From the NCBI GenBank assembly GCA_022376515.1, contig WTXI01000064.1, positions 1 through 64,000 of the forward strand: DNA of 64,000 nucleotides, written 5' to 3'. How positions within the stretch are numbered: the stretch's first letter is position 1; each line of letters starts with the position of its first letter. The position numbers and the translations under genes are program-made. Shown one piece after another: positions 10,618 to 21,100 of the stretch. Under the pieces are notes generated by a model, which worked only from the letters and a program-made list of their open reading frames with translations, was not told the origin of the DNA and made no database searches. Origin of the DNA: Lactifluus volemus. Lineage: Eukaryota > Basidiomycota > Agaricomycetes > Russulales > Russulaceae.

Positions 10618-12198
10618 ATGGATGATCTTTCCATAGGCTCAAACAGCAAGAACATTATTGCACTTCAACAGAAGGAATCGCAACAAGTACCAAGTAAGAG
10701 TCATCAGGGACAACCATATCGATTGCTGAGTTCTGTTGTACGTGTAGAAGACCAGGTGTTCCAGAGAACGACAATCGGATCTCTCCCAGACAATGTCCTT
10801 ATAGAGATATTCGATTTTTATCAAGTTGTTATCAATGAAAAGGTCCTCTATACGGAAGTCAATGAACGTCCATGGGATTGGGAGAAGCTAGTGCATGTAT
10901 GCCGAAGATGGCGATACATCATCTTTGAATCACCAATCCGTCTCAATCTGCAGCTTTTTTGCACGGAGAAATCACCTGTGAGGAAGTTGTTGGATATATG
11001 GCCGCCATTTCCTCTCGTCATCCAACTCAACCACAACTACTCCTATTTGTATTGGTTATGGAAGCGCCCCGAAGATTGCATCGACTCGACGGACAACCTC
11101 GTTGCCGCATTGGAGCATCGTGATCGCGTACGCAAGATTCAAGTTTATATCCCCCATCCACCGGATCGTCTATGTAAACAATTTTTTACGGCAATGGAGG
11201 TATCACTTCCAGCATTGAGATCTCTTTCATTTCGGTCAATTGGTGAGACCACCCTTCTCCCAGATACCCTCTTGAATGGATCCGCCCCTTGTCTACGAGA
11301 TCTCACTCTTTCGGAAATCTCATTTCCATCATTGCCACTACTCCTCTCGTCTACAAGTGACCTCAAATCTCTTAATCTTGACGATATTCCTGGTTATGGG
11401 TACATCTCACCCGAGACAATGGCCGCATCGTTGTCTGCGCTGCCAAAGCTCGAATGCCTTATCATCAATTTCAAATACAAGACACCTCGCCTCAACCGAG
11501 CCCTACCCGTACCGACTCGGTTTGTTCTTCCTGCTCTCACAAGGCTGGAATTCAAAGGTGTGAGCGAGTACTTTGAAACCATCGCAGCCCGATTCGATGC
11601 CCCACTACTCGATTACCTCAGGATAACATTCTTCTATCAGCTTGTCTTTGACATGCTCCCGCAAACCGTTCGGTTCTTTAGTAGTTACCTGGACTCATTC
11701 AAGGAATACAGTCTAACCTTGACATTCCCGTGGCAGGACTCCGCCTCGATCCGAGTCACCTTTCCCTCCAATACAACGCATCATTCTGTATACTCTCCAT
11801 GTCACACGTGGAACATTGGAACCCAAGATATCATTTGTTTAGCACAGATATGCGGCCAGATTACGCCCTTCCACTCCGGCGTGAAGTCACTCATCATTAA
11901 GTGGGACAGCCACGCCGACATCGATGATCCAACGCTATGGCTCCAACTTTTTCACTCTTTCCCCTCTCTCCAGAGTCTTCAAATACCTGCCGTGCTAGAG
12001 CCGTCCATCGCATCTGCATTAGAAAGGCCCACGGAGGGATCACCGGGAGCTGCTGAAGTATTCCCCTCGCTACACAGCCTTTCCGTTGTGGGGCGTGCGT
12101 ACAGCTTCGTTGTGCAAGAACCCATCCAATCATTCGTTGCGATCCGTCAGCGCTCGGGTTGCCCTGTAGCTCTCTCTCGCATTCGAGAATTCGGTTGA
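10618..12198 (+). CDS. F-box copy B (group 1): F-box/leucine-rich repeat-like protein
   Basis: A 526-codon frame starts MDDLSIGSNSKN. The F-box is IGSLPDNVLIEIFDFY (about residues 52-68), followed by the hallmark KLVHVCRRWRYIIFESP block (about 90-106) and KLLDIWPPFPLVIQ. The rest is irregular leucine-rich sequence: LLNGSAPCLRDLTLSEISFPSLPLLLSSTSDL, GYISPETMAASLSALPKLECL and the conserved C-terminal QSFVAIRQRSG. F-box proteins normally recruit substrates to SCF ubiquitin ligases through Skp1. Substrates of this family are unknown. A probable 54-nt intron at 10,694-10,747 (GTAAGA...GTGTAG) keeps frame, so the gene reads with or without splicing. There are no internal stops. Confidence 0.85.
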   Translation: MDDLSIGSNSKNIIALQQKESQQVPSKSHQGQPYRLLSSVVRVEDQVFQRTTIGSLPDNVLIEIFDFYQVVINEKVLYTEVNERPWDWEKLVHVCRRWRYIIFESPIRLNLQLFCTEKSPVRKLLDIWPPFPLVIQLNHNYSYLYWLWKRPEDCIDSTDNLVAALEHRDRVRKIQVYIPHPPDRLCKQFFTAMEVSLPALRSLSFRSIGETTLLPDTLLNGSAPCLRDLTLSEISFPSLPLLLSSTSDLKSLNLDDIPGYGYISPETMAASLSALPKLECLIINFKYKTPRLNRALPVPTRFVLPALTRLEFKGVSEYFETIAARFDAPLLDYLRITFFYQLVFDMLPQTVRFFSSYLDSFKEYSLTLTFPWQDSASIRVTFPSNTTHHSVYSPCHTWNIGTQDIICLAQICGQITPFHSGVKSLIIKWDSHADIDDPTLWLQLFHSFPSLQSLQIPAVLEPSIASALERPTEGSPGAAEVFPSLHSLSVVGRAYSFVVQEPIQSFVAIRQRSGCPVALSRIREFG

Positions 12199-12800
12199 GA
12201 CCATCGTCATCATCAAGGTCCACCGCACCTGCTCTCGTATACTTCATCCCTGTCCTCCTTCCACTACCCGTCATTCAAGTTGTCCAGGTTCCATGTGCTG
12301 ATCGCGATCTTGGACCGCCACTCGGCCTGTCCCTTGGGCCACGACCACCGTGTATGTCTCGATTCGGTGCTATGTTCTAGTGCCTTGGATCTCCTTATGT
12401 ACCTCTTTATCGTCAATTCCTCTTTCGTTTCTCTTTTGTGCTAGTGATAGCCTCGTGTTCTGCTTCGTTTCTGATCCCCTGATATCTGCTACGTTGATAG
12501 CATTGCATTTGCATTTTGTACTGAATGCGCTACTACGTACATCTACCGCCTATAGTTAGAACTAGCTAGAACTTGCAATGTCACACAGTATTCAAAGATT
12601 GAGAGTTGAGGAGCGAAGGTACAACTCGGGCTCGGACTTTGCGTTGGGAAAGGTTTTGAGAAAGATGGGGAGATAAGTTAACTTAGCATAGATCCCAGAT
12701 GTGGGTAGGGGAGCGACGATGAGTAGCCAAGGCGCTCTTCAGCAAGCTTGAATGCCGCGGCAGCCCTCCCACCCCACTGAGCCTACTCCCATCCCTCAAA
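12199..12800. repeat. F-box B 3' flank plus E2 catalytic remnant (no gene)
   Basis: This starts with the group-1 3' flank words shared with copies A, G and I. Near 12,650-12,700 the minus strand still encodes a short relic YAKLTYLPIFLKTF of the E2 catalytic domain. The block ends with CTCTTCAGCAAGCTTGAATG...CGGCAGCCCTCCCACCC, a junction also seen at 49,920 and 61,660, where each non-chimeric Rab copy begins. Confidence 0.55.
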
Positions 12801-12837
12801 TGATGCACCGACAACAGCGACTACGAGTGGACAACAA

Positions 12838-14135
12838 AAGTATGTCTCTGGTCACTTTTCGACAACTATTGGTACCGATTTCATCTCCAAAAACGCTACC
12901 TCATCACTCCAATCCAGACGGGGTCCGCGTTTCCCTCCCTTTGTTTATTGTATCCTCCGAGTCGCGCCGCGGCGCTGGTTGCGCACCACCGTGACTTAGA
13001 CTACTGCTGCAGGATACCGCCGGCCAAGAACACTTCTCTTTCTCCCCACTCAACTACATTTTTTTCGTGGTGTGCATGCCGCCCTTCTCATGTTCGACGT
13101 CAATCTGCCTGCGATGCTGTATATCCTCACCTGATGATGGTCCGAATTTCGTGCCTGCGCACCGCTCGGCGCAGATGAAGACATGGAAGAATACAGCCTC
13201 ATGATAGTCGGAAATAAGACCGACCTCATTTCTGATTCGGATAAACGAAAGAGGATACCTTGCGCCTCATCGACGAGCTCTTTCTGTCCTCGGAGATGCG
13301 ATCCACCAGCCGCAGTCCGGCAACGCCAGTGGACGTGAGAGAATGGTTACCCTCCCACGTCGTCAGTGGATCTGACGACGACGAAATGTGCGTACATACA
13401 AACGAAAATCTCAGTCAGAGAGTATCACTCCTCTTGGACGAGACGAGCTCCCACAGCGGCTGGCACCCACGCTACCCCGGACGCCGCCGACGTTGATCCT
13501 GAAGCCGACACGGATACCTCAGTTCCCACCCACCCACCTTACATCCTGGATCGACCTCTTCGCATTATCACAAACGCACATCCAAATCCCACTCGCGCCA
13601 ACTCCCAACTTAGCTTCGCAGCGCACGGTGGCACGCTCGGCTCGGCCCACACACAGGCTTCACCTCCTTCCCCACTCCCACTTCCTCCTTTTCAGATGGG
13701 CGCGCACGCTGAACCATTCGAGTCTGCGCACTCCTCCCCACTCTCGCGTTCTCGCTCCCCTTTGTCCTCCTCTCCGACGTTTATAAAAGACTCCGCACGA
13801 CTCGGAGGCGGTCGGTCTCGTCATTGACGATATCGATATCCACCACACCCACGATCACGGCCTCGGCGATACGCCACGGTGCAAGCCCTTGCACGAGCCA
13901 TGCCACCTTGTCCCCCGCGAGGACCCAAGTTATTCTTCACTTCGGCTAAGACAGGCGCGGGCGTCTCGGATGTGTGCCTACATCGCACAGCGTGTCGTCA
14001 CGCGCTGGGAATGGGAGGAAACGCGGGCAGAGCTGCCGAATGGGGTGAGGAAGGGCAGTACAGTCGGTCTTGATCAAGCTATGATCGGGCAAAAGAGGAC
14101 ATCTGGAAGTACTTTCTGTTTCTTCGTGAGAGCTG
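12838..14135 (+). pseudogene. Rab copy R1: degenerate Rab7-like small GTPase
   Basis: An exon start YVSGHFSTTIGTDFIS (12,841-12,888) resembles the Rab7 switch I region. After an intron (to 13,012) comes DTAGQEHFS (G3, 13,013 onward), then DVNQPA, VGNKTD (G4, 13,213-13,224) and SAKTGAGVSDVC (G5, 13,942 onward), with a CAAX-like tail degraded near 14,110. The exon carrying the P-loop (GxxxxGKS/T) is absent and the frame breaks at least three times, including an extra A near 12,890. A roughly 700-bp Ser/Pro-rich insertion separates G4 from G5. Rab7-type proteins control late endosome/vacuole fusion. This copy is not functional. Confidence 0.7.
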
Positions 14136-15064
14136 CGTGCAACCTTATTTATGTCGATCCTTTTTCCTAGGTTGGAACGTTGTTGCCGTGTAAATGGATA
14201 TTGTACGTGCACTTCCTAACAGTAAGAGAAGAAACTTCGGAATGATTAGATTGATAAGTTCCCACTTAAAGTACTATCCACTCGTCCTTGTTTGATAAGG
14301 CCGTGGCCCTGCTTCAAGTGCAAAGTATAGGCCGGGCGTTCATAATCCATAAAGTCCCAAATTCGTGAGGTTTACCGCAACGTCGCAGACTGTACTTCTG
14401 TATTACATATCTACAACGCCATGACAGTGAAATAGGGGGAAACTGCAGTATCGGGACGTCCAAACGGATACATTTTTGGTATTGGAAGTAACGATACGAT
14501 ATGAGCGGCACAGTTGATAGCATACAAGAGGAGAGATGGAACGGTCGAGACCACTACTTTGCGCGTGCGGCATGGTAGCTACCCCTCTCCAGTCCTGTAA
14601 ATACGAGGACCGCGTCTTCTTCGTCATATGTGTTGCGGAATATAAGTGCAGACTTGAAAAACAACAACAACATACATTTGAAATGTATATACGGGGAACA
14701 GGCCAAGAAGGGGGGTACCATAGCACAAACGGGTAAGCTAGGACGAGGTACAAGTCAGGAACGAAACTAACTCGGTGGGACAACGAACGTCGAACGGCAA
14801 GTAAAAGTAGTGGTAAGGAAACGAGAATGGGTAGCAACCTAACATAGAACGCGATTCGAGGCATGGTATGTAGTCTGAGACCGGAGATGACAAAGAGATA
14901 AACGACACACGATAGAGAGAAGGGGGAATAATCGCAAAACAGGAGAGTGCAATATAGCACGGAGCCGAGGCATAAAGGGTGGTGTGACCGAAGTGGCATT
15001 GTAGAGTACGGATGAGGATAGATGATAGAAGGAGGAATGAGGAAAGGGAACGAGGGGGAAGAAG
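14136..15064. repeat. Conserved Rab-to-F-box2 spacer (no gene)
   Basis: This spacer recurs between each Rab copy and the following group-2 F-box gene (28.1-29.0, 33.2-34.2, 43.2-44.5, 51.1-52.1, 63.0-63.7 kb). The part next to the F-box is its 3' flank (minus strand), containing CAACAACAACATACATTT and the ATACGGGGAACAGGCC word. Hydrophobic open frames on its minus strand are not conserved as protein and I treat them as chance. Confidence 0.6.
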
Positions 15065-16710
15065 CTATGCGAAAGACTCCAAGGACAATGACTGCGCTGG
15101 TGTCCCTAAAAAAAACTCGCTGGGGCGAGAGAGGGCTACAGGACGACCGCTATGCTGGCGGGCTGCGACAAATGATTGTATGCCTTGTGGCACAGCTTCA
15201 GCGGGTTCCGGATGATCTTCTCCAACCACAATGTCAAGGCTGTGTAGCGAGGGGAATACTTCGGCGGCTGATTCTCCTGTGAGCCTTTCTAACGCAGCTG
15301 CGATGGAAAGCTCTAGCACGGCAGATATTTGAAGACTCTGGACAGAGGGAAATGATTGAAAGAGTTGGAGCCATACCGTCGGATCTATCTCAGTTTCTGG
15401 TTCGTCGTGCCAATCGTAGCACTCGATTTCGAGCGATTCCACGCTAGATCGGAAGGACAGAATCTGGCTGCATATCTGTGCCATTGAATACACTTGCCAA
15501 TCTAAAGGGCGGCACATGATATTCCACGAGCAACTCTGTTCCATCACCTGGCCAATTGCGAAATTATCGGGCGGCATATCAGATGGAAAGAAGACAGCAT
15601 CGGAGAAGGACAGCTCGGGAGGATTAAACCACAAGGATAGACTGGATGTCCTGAGTGACTCTAAGTGACCAAAGAACCGAATAGTTTGGGGAATATCAAA
15701 CACGAGTTGATTGAAGAAGACTATCCTTAGGCGATCGAACCTGAGTAGAGGTGCATCTATTCGGGCCGCGAGAACTTCCAGGTACTCGCTGATACCTTGA
15801 AAATGCAACCCAGTGAGAGCGGGGAGAACAGACCGGGTCTGTGGCGGGACAGGTCGGTTTCTCCGTTTGGGTTGAGGCGTCGGAGATAGGTATTCGATGG
15901 AGAGGTATTCGAGCCTCAGCAACATGGAAAGGGATGTAGCCATTGTCTCGGGTGGGATGTACCCAGAATTAGGTATCTCGAAAAGATAAAGAGATGTGAG
16001 GTCTCTTGTAGACAAGAGGAGTCGTGGAAGCGACGGAAATGAGATTTTCCAGAGATTGAGATGTTGTAAACGCGGGGCGGATCCATTCAAGAATGTGTTG
16101 GGAAGGGGTAACACACCAAAAAATGAATAAAAAAAAAGGTAAAGAGATGTCAATTCCGGAAATGGCTCCTGCATCACCGTCGCTATTCGTTCCAAGAAAC
16201 CATCCCGTGCTAGTGGATTACCGGCTTCAATATAGATTTCCTGTACGCGGTCACGATGCTCCAATGCGGCAATGAGGTTGTCGATTTTGTCCTCACTTGA
16301 CAATCTAGTTTGGACTGCAAGAGGAAATGTTGGCCAAATATCGAGCAGTTTCCTCACTGGCGTTTTTGATTCGCAAATCAGTTGCAATTTGAGACGGAGT
16401 GGTGATTCAAAAATGACGAATCGCCATCTTCGGCATACGTGCACCAGCTTGGGCCAATGTGATTGCCATTCATAATGATTCGAAGCTTGATAGAATATTT
16501 CTAGCAGGACGTCTTCTGGGAGCGATCCGATGGACACTCGGCCGCGGCGTTGGAGGCCTGTGCGATACAACTCAGCAATCGTTGCATTGGTCCTAGACGA
16601 CTCGGAGCCCTACCTGGTCCTGATTGCCAGTGAATAGTAAGAAATCCCTTGCGGCGACGTGCAACTCGCTTTACTCTATTCGACCCTATGGAGCTGTCGT
16701 CCATCGGCAT
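15065..16710 (-). CDS. F-box copy C (group 2): F-box/leucine-rich repeat-like protein
   Basis: Exon 1 (16,614-16,710) encodes MPMDDSSIGSNRVKRVARRRKG. A 56-nt intron (16,558-16,613, GTAGGG...CACAG) joins in phase 1 to the long frame with VSIGSLPEDVLLEIFYQ, KLVHVCRRWRFVIFESP and KLLDIWPTFPLAVQ. Leucine-rich repeats follow, then GIQSFVAARQHSGRPVALSRPSE. Splicing is required because the intron is not a multiple of three. Sister copies D, E and H stop directly after SRPSE. Here extra As near 15,108-15,115 destroy that stop and add about 15 residues ending LSLESFA. Otherwise the copy is intact. Predicted role: SCF adaptor. Confidence 0.85.
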
Positions 16711-17250
16711 AAAATAGGTCCCGGGGAATGACCAGTGGGCGATATTATTGTCTGGTCGGGAGAACGGAGTCAGTGTCACGTATTCGAGCCTGAGGACTCT
16801 TACCACTTTTGTAATAGTGACTCGGAGGGATATAGGCGTGCTCAGTAGGATTGACAGAAACGTCAGCGGTTTAGTACTAGAAGGTGGCTCGAGAGATGGG
16901 TATATCGCGAGAGAGCCGTTGACCTATGGCTGTGTCAAATGGCTGTGTTGGTCGGGTCACGCGGGGCATTTGGACCACTGACACGCGACAACTTCTCAAC
17001 CGCAGGGTTTCGAAGAAAGGAACGCATACCAGTCTGCGCACTACGAACCTTCATCTGGAGAGTTCTTCCCGGTTAAACAACGTAAGGGGGAGGTCTTGTC
17101 CATTACAGGAAAGAAAGTAGGTACAGAATAGGTGAATAACCGATGGACGATACAGTGACTATTTGTGGCCCAGTATCCGATCCGCCGTGGGAAGAAGATC
17201 CTCTCCTTCTCCTGTGCGGTACAGGGTGGGGGCAGAATGCTAAGGGGGAG
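16711..17250. repeat. 5' flank of F-box C (group-2 promoter side)
   Basis: Non-coding sequence upstream of F-box C is shared with the flanks of D (30,654), E (35,751) and H (53,698). Shared words include GCGATACTATTGTCTGGTCGGGAGAA and ACCTACCACTTTTGTAATAGTGACTCGGA (each cited copy partly diverged). It should hold the group-2 promoters. Gypsy-1 is inserted at its distal end and the flank resumes at 25,495. Confidence 0.55.
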
Positions 17251-18140
17251 TGTACGAGCTCTTGGGAGCCCGGGCGAGTTCGAAAGACAGAGGGGCCGGT
17301 TAAGGCAGGAGAGAGAGGGTACGACGAGGGCGCTTGCGGGACGATTCGGAATAGAGGGCACGAGGCGCTCGGAACGAGAACGCTACGCGGAGACGAAACG
17401 AGACGAAAAGTAGACCGATAGAGACGAGAAGAGGGAGAACGAGACTGATTTCTTCTAAGCAGACAAAGTGATCCGAATCGACGAATGATTTATTGGATGC
17501 TCTTCCAGGCCAATGAGCAAGGCCTTATAACTACTTTTCTGCAGATCTGAGATAGATAACTAGAGTCCACGAAAATAGCAAGTTTCAATAGTTAGCTCAA
17601 GACTGTAATTCAGGAGGCAAGGGTGAAACACGAGAGTATAAAGAAAAGGAAGAAAAAGGAATAGTAGATGTAGGTCTGTAAGGCGTCGGCCGTCGGGTCG
17701 CTGTATCGGACAACGCCCCGATGGGCTCAGGCCTCGCGCGAGGGCGCTCGATGATCCAAAACGGGGAAAGTGAGGGCGGTAGTAGAGTAGTAAACGCGAT
17801 CGTGAGCGTCGTCTCATAGTACCGGCCATAGGAAAGGACCGAAAGGTCTGAAAGGAGTTAAGGTAACAGGTCCAGCAAAAATGAGTAGTCCAAAGAGAGT
17901 ATGGTAAAAGGTCCCAATAGCGGGCAATACCTGGTATGTACAAATAAAGGGGGTTGAGGGTATTCTTGGCGAGTCTCCGCATCGGCCGAAAGTGTGTCGG
18001 CGTCGGTCGATGTCGAGGCAAACGAAGGTGAGGAGCGCGGAGTCGAGATAAGGTGTGACGTCCAAATCGGGTCGTGGTTGAGGGCCGGCGCGAGGTCGAA
18101 GATGTCGGATTTCAGGCCCAGCCGCTGAGCCTACCTTACA
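17251..18140 (-). repeat. Gypsy-1 3' LTR
   Basis: 890 bp, beginning TGTACGAGCT and ending CTACCTTACA on the plus strand. It is the 3' LTR relative to gag-pol. The polyprotein stop codon (ATG TAA, about 18,136) overlaps its first bases in the minus orientation. The sequence just before it on the minus strand (ACCCCCCGGGAGA) is the candidate polypurine site. Confidence 0.9.
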
Positions 18141-21100
18141 TCTCCCGGGGGGTTAAAATCTGACCGTCCCCGGTCAGGACGTCGACGTTTTGGTTTTCAG
18201 TGGTGTGCGCGTCGTCTCGGATGACGGAAACGAGATCTTCGCGATCGAGAATGCGGGTGACAGGGATAAACGCGCGAGAACGGGCGAGATACGGGACGAG
18301 GCGAAAAGCGGCGTAACGGAGCTTGGAGACGGCGCCGTCGAGTTCGGCGAGACGATAGGCACCGCCGCGGGTTCGACGAATGACGACCATGGGGCCGAAA
18401 TAGCGAGGCTTGGACTTGCGTCCGAGGTCGGATTCTATAGTCGAATTACGCACCAATACGAGAGTGCCGGGGGTGTAAACCGCGTCGCGAATGGTCTTCT
18501 CGAACTGCTTTTCGAATTGTCGGACGGAGGCGAGACGAGCCTTGAAGAGGTTGTCTCGAATCGAGGCTAGGTCGTCGTCGCGTCGCCGAAGTTGGCGGGC
18601 TCGGGTGGCGATGAGGTCGGCGGTGGAAAGAGGTTTGGTGAGGTTCGGCACGAGGAAGGTCGCCAAGGTGATATCGAAGGGGAGGATGGGCTCAACTCCA
18701 TGTGCCATAAAGAAGGGAGAGTAGCCGGTAGATTGACGAGTGGTGACGCGGTCCGCCCAAAAAACGTGGGGTGCGGCGGCTGGCCACTTCGAAATGTCGC
18801 CTTCGCAGGCCTTGACGAGCGAATCGCGGATGGTCCGGTGTTGGCGTTCGACGATGCCGTTGGCGCGGGAGTTGTAAGGAGAGATGCGAATGTGATGGAT
18901 GTCGTATTTGTGAGCGAGCCAATCGAGGGCGGCGACGTAAGCGGTGCCGTTATCGGTGACGATTTCGGCGACAGCACCCCATCGGCAGAGGATGTCTTCG
19001 AAGATAAAGGTGCCAAGGGTGCGGCCGGTCTCAGTGCGGAGAGCGCGCCATTCGGGCCAAGCAGAGAGGGAACAGCGGGCTTGCACGATGTAGCGAAATC
19101 CAGCGGCGTGGGGCATCAGCATGGTATCGATGTAAGCTTTTCGAAAAAGGGGAGCGGGAAGGTCAACCGTAGGCGGGATGCGAATCTTGGTAGTCTGGCG
19201 CAGCTGGCATTCGTGGCAGGTTTCGACGTACCATTTGACATCTTGCTCCAAAGAAGGCCACCAGAAGCGATCGAGGAGGGTGCGATGAGTGGAGTAAAAG
19301 CCCTTGTGGCCTAGGCGGTCGTGGGCATCGCGAAGGAGGGCAAGGCGTTCGTTGGGTGGAATATAAAGTTGGTGGAGTCCCTGGCCTCGAAGTCGCCAGA
19401 GTTGACCATCGATGAGCGAGAAGCGCCTGGCTCTGCGGAGGAACTTTTCGGGAGTGGTTTCTGGGAGATCGGGAGGTATCTTGAGGGTGCGTAGATAGTC
19501 GCGGATGAGGGCGATTTCGGTGTCTCCTTTGGAAAAGCGTTCGGTGGTGGGAAAGGTCGGAGGGGCGTCGGGGACGGAATCCTTAAGACTGTGAACGAGG
19601 GCTGGGGGTGGAGAAGGTTCAGCTAGTCCCGATAAGACCCAAATACCTAGCGCGAGAGTGGTGTCAATCCATTCCTCCGGGTCCCCTTCGTCAGCGTCTT
19701 CTCCTTCGACAGGGGCACGGCGAGACAGGCCGTCGGGTCCGTGGTGCTTCTCGGCAGGAACATGTGTGAGTTTGAAATCGAAAAGGTGGATTGCGGCGAT
19801 CCAGCGATTGATGGTGGCGTTGGGTTGACAGTCCGGGTTGTTGAGCATGCCCCGAATGAAGGAGGCGTCCATCTCAACAACGAGATTCCGGACACCAACA
19901 AGGTGGAGGCGGAGGGCGCGGAGGGCACGAAACAAGCCATAAAGCTCGAGCTTAGCCTGAGAGTATCGAGCCTCGCGCTCGTTCCAGGAGATCGAGCCAA
20001 AGCGGGAGGGGCGACGAGTGCCATCGGGGCACTCCTGAGATAAAATCCAGCCCACACCACGGACTGAGGAATCGACGGCGAGGTAAACGGGACGGTCGGA
20101 GGAGTAATCGATGGAGATGAGAGCGGGGGAGTCGATGATGGCGTCCTTGAGTGCTTGCATAGCGGCATCGTGTCTGTCATCCCAGATAAAAGTCTCACCT
20201 TTGCGGGTGAGATCAACAAGCGGGCGAGCGATAGCGGAGTAGTTCCTGATCCAGATTCGCATGAAGCCAGTGGTGCCGAGGAAGGCGCGGACATCAGTGA
20301 GGGACTTGCAGGGCGGCCAGTCGCGGATCTTGGCGATCTTCGAGTCGTCAGGGATGCGGCCTTCGTAATTGCATTTGTGCCCTAAAATTACGACTTCAGG
20401 AACCGCGATGAAGAGCTTCTTGGCCGAGACAGTGGCGCCGGCGCACCCGAGACGATGGAGGACACGGTGGACGTCGTTGAGGTGTTCCCAAATAAATCGA
20501 CGGATGCCGGGATTTGCGGGAATAGTGGAGTAAGTGTCGCCTGAGATTTCATAACGAGTAGGTGGTCCCTTGATGGCACAATCGTCGACAAAGGGGCGAG
20601 CGACATGGGGAATCTCAGGTTCTAAAATGAAGGTTACATCGTCATGGAAAATCGCCACGGCATTCGTCCAGCCCTGAGGGAGACAAGTGAGGCGCACCGC
20701 TCCGATAGGGGACTGGATCGTGGTAAGATCGCGGGAGGAGACATCGAGCGAGCGGTGATCATAGCCGACAAAGAGATCTAGCATAGAATAACAAGATCTT
20801 CCAGCCATGCCTTCAATAAGCTGGTCTGCGAGGGGGGGGACGCTAGAATTACGAATGGTGACGGCATTGAGTGGCTGGAGGTCGTGAACAAGTCGCAGGG
20901 CACCGCTCTTCTTTTTCACGCAGAACCAGCGGGATCGATAAGAGGCGTCGGAGCGCTCATAGACCCCCGCAGCGAATTTGTCTTTGAAGATTTGAATAAC
21001 GTCGTCTAAGATGCCTGAGGGAATGGGGATATTCTTGTGCGCCCAGGGCACGTGTTCGATGACGGGAATCTTGACCGGGGCGAAGTAGTCGTCGCGAAAG

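Noticed and set aside
14403..14999. A 198-codon hydrophobic minus-strand frame resembling a membrane protein, repeated at about 28.3-28.9, 33.6-34.0 and 51.3-52.0 kb
   Set aside because: It lies in the 3' flank of group-2 F-box genes, its length varies between copies through stops and indels, and start codons are not conserved. The hydrophobicity comes from T-rich sequence.
18592..19314. A 240-codon plus-strand frame inside gypsy-1
   Set aside because: Antisense shadow of the gypsy-1 integrase.
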